Below, one piece after another: positions 24,119-37,670 of a stretch of DNA of 64,000 nucleotides. The stretch comes from Bigelowiella natans CCMP2755 (Eukaryota > Cercozoa > Chlorarachniophyceae). Under the pieces are notes generated by a model. The model saw only the letters and a list, made by a program, of their open reading frames with translations, searched no databases and had not been told where the DNA came from. The stretch is from positions 26,875 through 90,874 of the forward strand of contig ADNK01001328.1 of assembly GCA_000320545.1 (NCBI GenBank), given 5' to 3'. Position numbers and translations under genes: made by a program. The first letter of the stretch is position 1, and the number at the start of each line of letters is the position of its first letter.

Positions 24119-27100
24119 TTATGTGGATCGGTTTTCTGACTTTCTTTTCGGTATCTTCAGGCTTTTCCTCCGATGTTTGGCAGTTTTGGGGCTCTTCATA
24201 TTCTCGCGACCTAAAAATTATACCCCAAACTTCTCAACATTTTGCATCCAAAATTTAAACTACATATCCGTGTTCTTACTTCTTCCAAGAAGCTCTGATA
24301 TTTTCCTTTCCAGCACTTTCTTGGCCTCCCTTAACTGATATACTTCTGCTTCCGCCCTACTTCGGGCTTCCTTCTCGCGCTTCAGAGCGTTTTTCTCAAT
24401 ACATAGCTGCCTCTGCACTTCCAAACGATTTTTCTTCTCATTCGCAACTTGTTGCATACAATCTTTTTTGATGTCTCTAGCTTCCCTCACCACGTTCTTG
24501 TACCTCTCCTGTTCGATAATTCGTTCATTTGTAGTTAGAGCGATTGATGCTGGAAAACTCATTTATAGATGAGAAAACCTGCATATCTTTCACGCTTGAA
24601 GTCTGTGCCTGTGACCTTCTCTGTCGTGGACGCTTTCTGCCGAAAAATAAAGTATAATTTTTTCAACAATAAGAACATATTGTGATCAACAACTCCAAAT
24701 CTCACTTAGGCACTGAAGATTTCTTGTAGGCTCTACTAAGATCGGCCTTCAATTCCTTTATCCTTTTTTCCTTTTAGTAAATCGGTTCGTGTTAGTCATG
24801 ACCGAGAACAGGTTCTAAATTCTAATTACTTCTTTTCGCTTCTGCTTTGGAGATCTCTTCTGATGTTTCGGAGGGAAATATGGGTTTTCTGCACGAACAG
24901 AATTCCTCCTTGACTTTCTCATGCTCCCTCGCCTTTTTGAAACTGAATTGAATAGCAAGACTATTTTTAGGCTTTAACTTTTACAAAAAAAGAAACTCAT
25001 ACCTTTGGTGTTTACTACGGTGTTTCGCTTGATCTTTCGTCTATCAGTCTGAGTCTTTATCCGTGCGATTTCTTTCTCTATCTTTCTTCTATACTCGCTA
25101 GGCTTTGGGCTATAAATTCCATTTTTAGACTTGGGCATTTGCTTTTTTTGCTCAGATTTTATAGAATTTTTAATGGCTCGCTCCAAACTCTCTTGTTTTG
25201 TTTTGGTTGGGGCAGAAAAATCTGTTGCTTCGTCTACAACAGGGCTGCAGTCGTACTCGTCATCATCCGCAGAATCGTCGTATGTATCACCCTTCACTTC
25301 TTCCTCTTCCCCAATATCCTGTTGACCGGACTTTACCCGTGTCTTTTGATCTGTGACCTTGCCCTTTTCTGTATCAGCTTTAGCAGCCTTACTTTTTCCA
25401 AACACACTGTTATTACCATCGAAATCGTCGCTATTACTTATCTTCATCCCTTTTTGTTCTTTCTTCACGCCTGTGGAATCCCCGCCTTCATCAAAATTAC
25501 TTGCTTGCGTAGTCACCTTTTGTTTTCCGCTCTCTTCCAATCTTGCAGCGTTATGACCCCCCTCTTCATCATCGTCACCGTAGTCATCGAAGTCATCATC
25601 GTCATCACCTTCAGCCTCGCCACTCTTCTTCTCTTCTGGCTTCTTCGTCTCTTCTTCCTTCTTTTTCTCCTCCTTCTCATCTTCGTCGCCATAGTCATCG
25701 AAGTCATCATCGTCATCACCTGCTACATGATTTTTCTTCTCTTCTTCTTTCTTCGCCCCTGCCTCCTCCTCCTCATCATCACCGTAATCATCGAGGTCGT
25801 CATCGTCATCACCTGCAGTATGATCACTTTTCTTCTCTTCTTGCTTCTTCGTCTCTTCTTCTTTTTTCTTTTCCTCCTCCTCTTCGTCATCGCCGTAATC
25901 ATCGAAGTCATCATTGCCATCTGCTACAGCCTCTTCACTTTTCTTCTCTTCTTTCTTTTCCTCCCCCTCCTCTCCGTCAGCATCAAAAGCATCGAACTCA
26001 CCATCGCCACCTGCAGCTTCATCACTCTTCTTCTCTTCTTGCTTCTTGGCTTCTTCTTCTTCTTTTTCCTTCTTCTTCTTCTCCTCCTCCTCTTCATCTT
26101 CGCCAAAAGCATCGAAGTCATCATCGTCGTTATCCACAGCTTCATCACTCTTCTTCTCTTCTTGCTTCTTGTTCTCTTCTTCTTTTTTCTTTTCCTCTCC
26201 CTCTCCATCTTCGCCAAAAGCATCGAAGTCATCATCGGCATCAGCTGCAGCTTCATCACTCTTCTTCTCTTCTACTTTCTTCTCCTCCTCCTCTTCATCT
26301 TCGCCAAAAGCATCGAAGTCATCATCGTCGTTATCCACAGCTTCATCACTCTTCTTCTCTTCTTGCTTCTTGTTCTCTTCTTCTTTTTTCTTTTCCTCTC
26401 CCTCTCCATCTTCGCCAAAAGCATCGAAGTCATCATCGGCATCAGCTGCAGCTTCATCACTCTTCTTCTCTTCTACTTTCTTCTCCTCCTCCTCTTCATC
26501 TTCGCCAAAAGCATCGAAGTCATCATCGTCGTTATCCACAGCTTCATCACTCTTCTTCTCTTCTTGCTTCTTGTTCTCTTCTTCTTTTTTCTTTTCCTCT
26601 CCCTCTCCATCTTCGCCAAAAGCATCGAAGTCATCATCGGCATCAGCTGCAGCTTCATCACTCTTCTTCTCTTCTACTTTCTTCTCCTCCTCCTCTTCAT
26701 CTTCGCCAAAAGCATCGAAGTCATCATCGTCGTTATCCGCAGCTTCATCACTCTTCTTCTCTTCTTGCTTCTTAGACTCTTCCTTACCGTTCTCCATTTC
26801 TCCTTCATCGCCATCCTCATCGTTAAAGGCGTTGGTTTTACTGCCGATCTCTTCATTGGCTTTATTTTCTCTATCCTCCTTTTTCTCACCAGCTTCCTGG
26901 TCCAACGAGTCATCTATGTCCAACATTTCCTTCAATTTCCGTCCAGGAGAAGACTTTGATTTAGGATCTTTCATAAACGTGGACAATCAAAAATTGTCAT
27001 TGATTTGATCGTGTGATCTACTTGGCATGTGAATATTGCGAGGTCGTAGACATATTAACTTAAAATGGTTAAACATACTTTCTTCATGTTCTTTCTCATC

Positions 27101-27325
27101 ATCATCATCATTCTTTTCACTCTCCAAGGCTCTTTCTCCTTTCAGTTCCGTTCGATCATTCTCGTTTCCCTCTTCTCCAGCTCCCTGAACTGGATCACTT
27201 TCTCCATGCACCTCGTCCTTCAGCTTATCTTTACCTAGGAAGATCCAGATTCAGACTTAGATGTAAATAGCACCCTCCACCCCCCTCACCTCTATTGTTC
27301 AATCACCAACAAACACATACTCTCT

Positions 27326-27415
<90 letters not shown>

Positions 27416-27779
27416 TACGCACAACCACTTATGAATGATGCGTATCTATCTTTGTTAAATACATATATTTCTCAGATCTCACTTTCATCATCACCACTGC
27501 CCGCTTCATTCGCCGTCTCTGAGGGTTCTACTTTCTTTTCCATCGCGGCATTATTATCTAGACGAATAAAGATTGCACGAAGTAAGATTTATTTCAGAAT
27601 CAAAAGACTTGGAAGAAACAAACAAACTGGAGTCACGGCGATCACGAGGTTTTCTTTTCGGCCAATTTAGTTGCATATTTCTCAATGTAAGGGAACAGAT
27701 GATTCAAACCTCCTCCAGAAATGTCGTCATCCTCAAGACCAAGATCTAAATCGTCATCAAGATCGAAATCGTCGTCCAT
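24119..27779 (-). CDS. Acidic tandem-repeat protein with lysine-rich and coiled-coil C-terminus
   Basis: The start at 27779 gives MDDDFDLDDDLDLGLEDDD. Small exons (SETANEAGSGDDE; KDKLKDEVHGESD) lead into one long exon (about 26965-24990) of Asp/Glu/Lys repeats. Repeat cores read DDDFDAFGEDEEEEE and later DDDFDDYGDDEEEE, each followed by a KKEEE spacer. A 201-bp (67-codon) unit is nearly perfectly repeated about three times between 26110 and 26760. After the repeats come a basic region (YRRKIEKEIARIKTQTDRRK), further small exons, and a coiled coil (REARDIKKDCMQQVANEKKN, SRAEAEVYQLREAKKVLE) with a basic tail ending at TAA 24119-24121. One junction near 24715 did not close cleanly. No family is recognised; an acidic chaperone or scaffold role is only a guess. 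The long antisense frames here are repeat shadows. Confidence 0.72.
26110..26760 (-). repeat. 201-bp coding minisatellite, about three copies
   Basis: Successive copies begin 201 bp apart (equivalent positions 26272, 26473 and 26674) and look almost identical at nucleotide level, including third positions. Each unit holds two related DDDFDAFGED half-units with different spacers. Confidence 0.9.
27330..27414. repeat. (CT)n(AT)n compound microsatellite
   Basis: About 44 bp of CT followed by about 40 bp of AT inside an intron near the 5' end of the acidic repeat gene. Confidence 0.9.
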
Positions 27780-28462
27780 AGTTTATTTCTTGTAGCCGCG
27801 CACGATGTATCCCTGTCCGTCGCCGCAACTGCTAACACCAATTGTGCAGTGAAATAGAAGAGTATTATGCGTGCAAACTTGACGACGCAGACCCCTCGTA
27901 TCACCTAGAAGAGGCGAACGTTTCGCCCTTCAGAGGTGTGCACAGCCGTCCAGAGTAGTGAGATTGTACGCTGCTCGAGTTTGTTGAGGCGTTTTATGAC
28001 GGGAATTTTCAACATGACGACTAGGCTATCTCAAAGTCGTAGGCTATAGATAGCCACCATTTCAACAAGGTTATTCGCAACATCGGTTACATTTCGAAAT
28101 ATCGTGGTGTGGAGACAGGTCCAGGCTAAAACTTGTGTGACAATAATTACAATAATATTTTGTTTGATCATTGCGGTAAAACAGTAGACGGAAAACATCC
28201 ATACTATCAATCAGTCCAGACAAGAAATCCTCTTCGTAGAGAAACATCGATATCTTTTGCTACATATTCTTCCACAACAACTTACAACAACCACAACAGC
28301 AACAACAACAACAACAACTTACAATACGGAAGCAGCTCCCGGAGTACTGATCACAAAGAGACCTCCACCCACCTCAACCAGGCCGCAGGGATAGGAAGGG
28401 CTTGAAACTTGGGTAGCCTCAGGGCTCTCTCGAGGTAATTTGGTATTGCAAGAAAACGAGAG
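27780..28462. promoter_or_regulatory. Divergent intergenic region, acidic repeat gene/sugar transporter
   Basis: This spacer sits between two start codons pointing apart. It holds an Asn-rich frame at 28133-28405 (CAA/AAC repeats) that might be a 5' exon of the transporter but could not be joined in phase. There are no GCATGC/CTAG-rich runs. Confidence 0.4.
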
Positions 28463-29330
28463 ATGACGGGAAAAGTCCTTACGCTGTTTGTCCACAGATC
28501 GATGAATTATGTAGTTGCCTCTCCTCTGTACTCACCTGCAAGATCGGTGGCAAGTCTGCCCTCTTCTGGAAAAGCCTCTTATCTTGTCCTTGACGACACC
28601 GTTCCAAATCCCAATTTTTTAGGGGTCAGCAGATAGTTATTAATATCTTTGCTGCTGTACCAACATTTGACCGTATGCTAATGCAAATGTAAGATCGGAG
28701 AACGATGACCGACGACACTTGTATCATCATCTTTTTAGCAGACAGGATCCAAATATGCGTGGGGAAGCCTGGCACTATGTGTTGCAACATGTAGCCTGAC
28801 TTCTATTCTACTAGGGTAACTATATATGCAAACAGGGTGGTGGTGGTGGTGGTGGTGGTGGTGTCCTTATCCTTGACAAGCACGCACGTATACTTCATCA
28901 TTGTCACTGGCATTCCACATTCAGTAGTTTGAACTTGTTGACTGCGAGGAAGCTTTGGGCGTTTAGTCTTTACTGTACGAATGTGATAAAGAAGTTATAT
29001 CATAGAATTCTCTGTCTACGTAAAGTAAGGAGTGGCCATACTTTTTCAGATATGATGTCGGAATTATGTCGGGAGCACTTCCTCTTATGAAAGTGAGAAT
29101 ACTTTCCACCTCGATATTCCTTGTGTTCATCATCATCATCATCATCATCATCACTATTATCATCATTATCTCGTATTTAGGAAGCTTTGGATATGGACAA
29201 CTTCCAAGTCGGCATCATTGCAGGAAGTTTGAATTTTATCGCTGGACTAGGAGCCCTCCCTTTCGGGTATTACGTCTATCTGCTATGTCATTAACCAGGC
29301 ACATGCTGATGAGTAATTAAATACATATGC

Positions 29331-29384
<54 letters not shown>

Positions 29385-31556
29385 CATCGCCTGGTCATGT
29401 GTATAACTAAAATCACCATTTTATTACTTGTTGTACTACTGTGATAATAAAAGGCAACTCGCCGACGTATTGGGTCGGAAGATTGCAATGGTTAGTGATA
29501 TAAAAAGAAATACTGTTGTCATGCATAATTGATAAAGTGACTACTCACTGCTGAACAATGACGACACTGTTTCTTCCTCTCTTCTCCTCCCTCTCCTCCT
29601 CCTCCTCCTCCTCCTCCTCCTCCTCCTCCTAGATTGTGGCCTGTATAGCATTCGCAATCGGCACCGGACTAATGGCAGCTAGTACAGGTGGGTGATTAAA
29701 CTAGTGTTGGGCACATCGCGGATTTTAAGCATGAAACTCTTCTATTTAATAACGCCATGATTGAATCGTATTCTCCTTACTTTCCCTGTTCTTACTTGTC
29801 CCGTAAATGTTGTTCACTCTTGCTCTCTCCCAGATTTTTCTATGCTTCTCGTTGCACGGGGGATCATGGGTTCCGGCGTTGGTAGTGAAGAGAAATAAGA
29901 CAGAAAGAAAGAAAGAAAGAGAAATAGAAAATGAAAGCTTACATGTCCGTCGTTCCTTCATTCGTTATGGGGTGTTGCCTAGTGATAGATGATACTCACT
30001 GTCAGGTGCAACCTTTGTTATTGCTCCAGTGTATCTGGCCGAGTTAGTACCAGCAGAAGTATTCAATACACAATTAATCAAAGGAAGAACCAGAAAAAAA
30101 ATTAAGAGGAAGAAGAAGGATGCAGATAGCAAAATACCGTGCGCCTCCCCCCCCCCCCCCCTCTCTCTCTCTCTCTATTCTCTTCCCTGAACGGTGCGTG
30201 TGACGTGTAGGTACGGGGCGCTCTTGTTTGCTGCTTCGATATTTGCATAAACGTGGGGATCTTGCTAGGGTTGATATTATTTCTACACAGCACTGACACG
30301 ATCAAATTAATAATCTTGCCATGTATTATTATTCTTGCACTGGATGACCAGTGTGTGTATGTATGTACCAGTGTGTGTATCATCAGTGTCTTATTGTTTG
30401 CTGATATCCTGCTGCCTTACTGTTCCACAAGATTTGTCGGTGGGTACGTTATTGACACATATCTCGAGGCAAGCGGTAACGTTAAATGGAGGTAAATAAT
30501 CAAGCAAAACCACAACAAGTGTTCCCCTCCCCGATCCTGTTCTTCATCTCCTCTCCCTTTCATCAACAGTTACCATCGCGTGCATGCTATCTTCCAAGAT
30601 TTCGCTGCTATCTCGCACTTTCTTACCCACCACCCCTTTGTATCTTCTCCACACTCATTTGAACAACGACGCTGCTTCCTGGTGAGAAGAAGCACAACGC
30701 ACAGCATGGGGGAATGACTCGTCATCATCACAATACCACTATCACCATTATGATCATGGTGATCATTTCTTAGGCTGATGATAGGGGTGGGAACGATCCC
30801 TCCTATTGCCATCGCTTTGGCGTCAATTTTCCTCCCCGAGTCTCCACGTTGGCTTGTGCAGATGGGGAGGAGAGCAGAAGCAGAGGTATTTGCTACGACC
30901 CATTCAAGTATTATCATTACTGTTACTTACTATTTGCTGCTGCTAATACCCGATCCCCTCCTTCCTTTATACATGGCATGGCATCTGTTTATTCTCTGCT
31001 TCTGTATTGCTCCCCATTAGATGGGGGATAAAATGTTGTATGACTGAAAGCTGTTGCTTCTGCTACTACCACTACAACAACAACTTATTGTATGAACAGG
31101 CTGCTCTCTCCCGCGTGGTGGTTGATCAGCGGTTGGTTCAAGAGGAAATCGACGTCATGACGACCATGATGCACTCTGAGATGGTATAATGATTACTATT
31201 ACTATCATTATCATTATTAGTAGCAGCAGCAGCAGTCTCCCCCATGGATGGATCAGCATCCATCCACACATCTCACAAATATTCTTAAAAATTAACAACA
31301 GGCTGCAAGTTTTAAGCAGCTGCTGTCACCTTCTACAAAGTCGATGCGTCGTGCACTTCACGTAACACTCGGTATTAGAAGATCACCGAGGGAGAGGGGA
31401 GGAGAGGGGGGAGGAGGAACTAGTACCACTAGATTTCTAATTTATCCTGGTTGTGTTTGCTCGTGTGTTTGTGGGTTATCGCTGATGGTTTCAAGGATGG
31501 TTTCCTAGTAGAAGTAGAAGTAGTAGTAGTAGTAGTATATATAGGAGGAGGAGGAT

Positions 31557-31588
<32 letters not shown>

Positions 31589-33861
31589 GGCTAATATATA
31601 TTACTTCTACTATTAAGGTCTTTCCATCCTGCAGCAAGCAACAGGATCGGGTACAAGTAGTAGTATCTTGTTTACTCATTTCTCTGCCAATCGGGCTGCT
31701 AGGTGTTGTTCCTTACTGATATCCATCACTATATGAACTATAGAGGCAGCGATTCTCTTCACTCCTCTCATTCTCAGTAATGCTGGTGTCAAATCCACAC
31801 GTGCTCAGGTACTACAGTAGTATCAGTAGAACGAACAAATGAAGGCTGCTGCTTTGTTGTTTTCCCCTTTGGGAATCGATTTATTATTCCAATAATGTCA
31901 TCCTGCTGCTGCTGTCATGGTGGTTGCGTTTGATAGGTGTTGTGATGATTATCATCTCATTGTGTATCTGTCTTTCGCCATCAAAACAGTTGATGTGGGC
32001 TCTTCCTGTTGGAGTGGCAAAGCTATTGGGAGAACTTATTTCAGTCCCTATTCTTGATAAAGTAATATAATAATGATGATGATGATGATGATGACGATGA
32101 TGGTGGTGATGGTGGTGGAAGTGACATCCCCATCCTATAGAACAAATAGAGGGGGATTATTATCAGCCAGCAGACCCTCGTAGATAGCAGTAAGAAGAGT
32201 ATTCGAAGTACTATTAGTGAAAGAGAAATAATACTAATCATGATGATGATGATGATGATGATGATGACGATGATGGTAACAATAACCACCATTGCTGGAA
32301 AAAAGGCTGGACGGCGTCCGCTACTGTTAGCGGGAAATCTGCTGCAAAGCATTTTCTTGGGGGCTCTAGGTTTTGCCATACAACAACTACAACAACAACA
32401 ACAACAACAGATGAGATAACCAAAATATCGACGAAAGAGCACGACTTTTCCCATCATCATCATCGTCATCGTTATCATCGTCACCACCATTATTATCATA
32501 ACAATACCACGTGTTCCGGTGTCCTCCTCCTCCTCCTCGTCGTTGTTGTCTGTTTTGTTTACAATATTTCTTATAGCCGTCGGGTTTGCCTACAAGTGGA
32601 ATTGGCACATCTTGATTGCGCTCATAAGTGCATTTATGCTGTCGTTTGAGATAGGTAGATGACAAACAAAGGATAGAGCAGCAGCAGCAGCAGCAATAAT
32701 CTAAATAATATGGTGGTGGTGAGTTTTGCTTCCTCTCAAGAGGTCACAAACTGTAGTCAGTCGCCGCTCTTTGTCATCATAATTTTAATAGATCGATGGC
32801 ATTATCTTCATCATCATCATCATCATCATCATTTTCTTTCCTCCTGAATTGTGTGGCCCCAAAGTTTTTCTCTGCTGCTACTCCTCCAACTTGTTGTCGT
32901 GAGTTCTCCTTTCTCTGCTACTGCTTGTCTCATGATCATCATCATCATCATCATCGCCATCATCATCATGATGCAGGGGCACCGATTGCGTGGTTGATGC
33001 CGTCGGAGCTCTACAACTCGGGTGATAATAAGCAGTGATATCATGATAGTGATGATGATGAGGAGGAGGAGGAGGAGGACGACGATCATGATGGATGTGC
33101 ATGCCTCTTCTTCCTTCTTCTTATTCTCCTTCTCTTGTTCCGTTTTATTGATGATGCAGGTTACCGTGGTCGTGCGCAGTCTGTTTCTGTAATCATCAAT
33201 AGATGCACAAGCGGCATGGGTAGTAGTAGTAGTAGAAGTAGTAGTAGCAGCAGCAGCAGCAGCAGCCAGTAATATGCCCAATACCTACTATCTTCATCAA
33301 TGAACAAAACAACGCAGTGCGAGTCTTAAAAGCAGTAACGATAGTAAGGGAATATTACAGGGAAGAAGAGATAGAAGAATAAATGCAGCACATCATCATC
33401 ATCTTCTTCTTCTTCATCATCATCTGTATATCATCACTACCGTGGATTGACTGCCTCCTCCTCCTTCTCCTCCTCCTCATCCTCCTCCTTACGGTGCTCT
33501 AATTGTAATGACAAAAACAAACTTAACATATGGGCTGCTGCTGCTGCTGCTGCTGCTACTACTACTACTTATTCCATATGTCAGTGGTTTTGACGTTTCC
33601 GATGTTGTTGGACTATTGCGGCTCTCCAGGTTCGTTATCCATCATTCGCTCGTAGACGCGCACACACGCACACACAGCTCACTTTCTTTCTCTCTACCAC
33701 CAGGGCTGTTTTGCTACTTCGCGTTGATCGCATTTGGGTCTACAATTTGGACGTATTTTGCGGTGCCTGAGACAGCCGGTCTATCCCTTGAGGAAATAAC
33801 AACATTGTTGCGAGAAGAAAGCTTTGGTCATCTCAGCGAGGCCTCCCATATCCTCCCGTAA
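28463..33861 (+). CDS. MFS polyol/monosaccharide transporter (sugar porter family)
   Basis: Twenty-two exons, from 28463-28624 to 33704-33861, join with every phase closed to 520 residues, the usual size. Family signatures in order: SKYAWGSLALCVATCS, then SILLGYDVGIMSGA (close to plant PLT/PMT polyol transporters), the loop-2/3 motif GQLADVLGRK, FVIAPVYLAELVPAE (the PVYxxE motif), PESPRWL, LQQATGSEAAILFTP, AGRRPLL, GAPIAWLMPSEL then YRGRAQSVSVIIN, and PETAG at the end of helix twelve. It should act as a proton-coupled polyol or hexose carrier at a cell membrane. Only about 29 percent of the span is coding. Introns carry GGT, CCT, ATC, TAC, GAT and AT microsatellites. The start could also be the in-frame ATG at 28502. 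Confidence 0.93.
29337..29381. repeat. (AT)n microsatellite
   Basis: Pure AT repeat in the fourth intron of the transporter; a CCT tract (29598-29631) sits next to the acceptor of the following exon. Confidence 0.9.
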
Positions 33862-33974
33862 TGATAATTCAACTTAGAAATAGTTAAACACATGCACCGA
33901 CACCGTATATTTGGAGTCTTACTCCTCTTCCTCCTCCTCCTCCTCCTCCTCTTTCCCTCATTGAGTCATCATCC

Positions 33975-34007
<33 letters not shown>

Positions 34008-34904
34008 TAATGTAAGTATATCTTTTATCTCGAAAGTTGGACAACCAATAAGGCGAAGAGACTTGGAGCTCGAAACAAAGATCAATGACTGTGTTTTTTC
34101 TCCTCTGTCGTGATCATCTATACCTTCTTTCTGTCCCCCTCCCTCCTCCTCCTCCCTCATCAGCTCTTCTCGGCCTAGGGGGCGATCATCATCTTTCTCC
34201 TCATCTTCAGGGACTCCAGTTCATACAACCTCAAAGAGAATGATGATGATGAATAATGTGAGGAAGAACAGGAATATGAACAACAAGAACAACAACAAGA
34301 AAGCAACAACAACAACAGCAGCGAGCAGCAGCAGCAAGAAGAAGAATAAGGGCAGAGTCGCCTTTACTCATCAATCATCTTTCAGAATTGCAGCCATTAC
34401 CACTGCTTCTTCTTCTACTACTACTACTACTACCACTACTACCACTTCTGCTACGCACGAAGAAAAGGGGAATACAACAAGACCCCATTTAAACGATGAT
34501 GGTGATTCCAAAGGTTATGCTACTCACACAGAAGGTAGCTTGATAGTCATCGATGATGCCATGTGCAATATACTTCGCAGTATAGGGTTTGGTTCCTTCT
34601 TTGTCCAGCCAATCGCTGCTATCATCATTTTTCCCACGACGACGGTATGATTTACTTCTTACCGCATTTTCCTCAGGGGTGAAGGCACACGACAATGAGG
34701 TGGAAAATGATGATGATAGAAAATTGTAAGACCGATGATTGGTACAAAGTGTTAAAAATAAATATATCATAAAGATTGTATTATAGTTTATACATATAGT
34801 TTTTCGTCTATAAGTACGTAGTGCTCATACCTTTTTTAATATATTAGTAATCCATATAGGTGTATAGATGATATGCACCGGGGTAAATAACCTTAAAATA
34901 TAGC

Positions 34905-34948
<44 letters not shown>

Positions 34949-35986
34949 TGTCAACATACCATTCCTGTAATTTAATTTGAATCAGCGACGAGTGTTACTG
35001 ATAGCAATCATGCAGTTTATTTTATTTTATGGCTTAAAAGCCCATAGCGCAGTATGAAACGTAAGCGTAGACACTGTTATTGTGTGACTAATTGCAATAA
35101 AGACCCCATCCAGCGTGGTGTGCATTAAGGGATGTTGCATTACATCACAAATGCGAATAATAAACATGCGCGAACGTTGTAACGATCGTGTACGCTATGT
35201 TGATGCATTTTCGGGCATAACAAATACAGCAATTGTCATTCATTTATTGGAATATTCGCTGATTTAGCGCTCACATCAAGATGTGCTCATTTGCAACTTG
35301 CAAGCATGTGCTGTGTGCACACTTCTAATAAGCGCTATGCAGGTGCGTGCTAGCGTGGTGTTTCATTTCGTGATAAGTAACAAGCTCGTAAGCAGCACTC
35401 ATGCATCATCTACCGCTTTAAAGCGTAGGGCGCAATAAAAGTAAATGACTAATGGCTACCGCCTACGACAATAATAAGCTGCATGTCCATATAGCATGCA
35501 TACAGGATAGCTAGATGACAGAACTATATGACATGCGTACGTAATACTCGGATGAGCTTGCAGTGGCACTACATCTAGATGTCATGAGACCCGCAGCGAT
35601 TGATCGAGACTCACACGGCTATGCTTAGTAAACCAATTTGTCACAATGTGCGTTGCTGCGGAGTGCGTTTTCAGCAGTCATCGTGTGCATCGCTCGATGA
35701 CTTAATGCGTTCCAAATTCAGTGCAAGCCGAGTTGGTCATCACATAGCGCTCATCCAAGAATGCTTCAACTTGACGATAAGAATCATGAAATATGTGTAG
35801 AACATACAAGGCTTGTGGTCGCCGTAATCGATTGCGCGCGCATGCTGCACATTTGTACGCCTATCAGTTGAATTGGCATGGACATCGTATTACTGTATAT
35901 CACTGAACTTGTACTGTAGACGAAGACGGAAATACATATAATAAGCATCTTTATATCCTGCTGACTAAAAATACGAGACTGCTGCT
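33862..35986. other. Convergent intergenic island 5
   Basis: This lies between the 3' ends of the transporter (+) and the phosphodiesterase (-). The first 800 bp is microsatellite-rich (CCT, AT, ATG, AAC and TAC tracts) and includes a low-complexity 136-residue frame at 34240-34650 that I do not trust. A GT tract follows at 34909-34947. Bases about 35000-35900 are of the GCATGC/TGCAAG palindromic type, with GATAGCTAGATG at 35505. Confidence 0.6.
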
Positions 35987-36129
35987 TTAATTTGGGTGCA
36001 AATGGCGCCTCTCCCCCTTACTCTGCAGCTCCCCACGAAGAATTGGTGAAATACACCACCACGACAAGGCAACCACAGCAACCACCAAACTGGCGCCGAT
36101 GATTGTCCAAGTATGATCCTTTGATTCAC

Positions 36130-36162
<33 letters not shown>

Positions 36163-36616
36163 CAATACAACCATCATTAGGAGAGCAGCATCAGTATTAT
36201 ACATACATATGTAAAAACACACACAGATTATCCCTCTCCCTTTCCCAAAGTTCATGAATACCTTATGGCTGTACTTTTCTGGATTAGCGATTACGTCAGC
36301 CGCTAGCTGAGGCTTGTTAGTGATTATTCCATCGACGCCATTTTGTATCACCCTTTCCATATTTAATTCATTCATTATAGAGGGTACCAATTCCTTCAAA
36401 AAATGGGAAGTCATATGCGAGTTAAATCACTCTAGACACCTATACACACAAATACACATTCGCGCAGATAGCCGCACATTCATAGCATTTTCCATCAATA
36501 CATTTATCTTCGAACAAAGGGTAATACCGAAGCATGCTACTTGGTGAGTTGACTGTGAAAACCATCACCTATTAGGTTAGCATGTAATAGTCCTCTGAAA
36601 CAAATATAATTGATAT

Positions 36617-36685
<69 letters not shown>

Positions 36686-37614
36686 GCACACGCATGTTTG
36701 AGAAGAGGGTTGATGACCTTAAAGCCCTCTTGGTGCATGGCAGCGACAAACGCTGTTGTTGCTGTGAAATGATGAGTGTTTACCGATTCTGAACCTGAAG
36801 AAGAAGAATGGATAGGAACAACAACAACAAACAATAGAAATAATCACCTCACTAATACAGAGAGAGATAAATTAGCTGTGTGATACAAGTTGTCGATCTC
36901 TCTCGTGCACACATGGGTTATAGGCAGGTTAGTAGCCATATTCACCGATTTCCTTGTTATTCGGGACAACCCCCCATCTCATCTGTATGATGCGCGCACA
37001 CACAAATTAATGCTTGTGTCATCCTTCGAGAATAAAATCCGATGTGTGTGTAATAGCGCCAAGCATGATAATAATGTCATAAATAAACACTAGATACAAG
37101 ATCAATGAAGCAATCCTATACCGACACCATAACCCATCCCATCCTTCATCCTCATAATTCTTGGGAAATAAAAGGACTTGTACAGGTACTTGTACGACAA
37201 CTGATAGATACTACAACCGCTAACTACTACAACTACTACTACTACTACTACTACCTGTGGAATGTCGTAAAGCGAGTGAATCCTTACTTTGGCATCAAGC
37301 TTGCGAAGTTCCCTCAGGTACCTAAAGTCAAAGCTTTGGAATACCACTAGATGAAGCGCCCTGTGTTTCTTTACAATCTTGTATACTTTCTCTGCCATTC
37401 CTTCATAGGGAGCACGGCCTTTTCCGGCCTTCATCTCGACTAAGGGGGTCTAGTGCAGCAGTAGATCATTATGAGAGACAAAGAGCAGATGACAGAACCA
37501 GGAAAATCAGAAGACTAAGGCCTCGGAAACCTCTGCCACTATTACATCATCAGAATTATACACTGATGAAGTGAAGTGGACGTTAGCAAAGGGAAAAGAA
37601 GAAGTGTCGATATC

Positions 37615-37670
<56 letters not shown>

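Noticed and set aside
25139-26959. A 606-codon plus-strand frame of Leu/Phe/Ile-rich sequence, with other long frames beside it
   Set aside because: It is the antisense shadow of the acidic Glu/Asp/Lys repeats (GAA/GAT read as TTC/ATC). No start context, no splice support and no domain.
28133-28405. Asn-rich 90-codon frame upstream of the transporter
   Set aside because: Largely AAC/CAA repeat; could not be spliced in phase to the transporter, so treated as leader sequence.
34240-34650. Plus-strand 136-codon frame after the transporter
   Set aside because: It is mostly ATG, AAC, ACT and AAG microsatellite translated. The last 40 residues look less repetitive but match nothing and do not join the transporter in phase.
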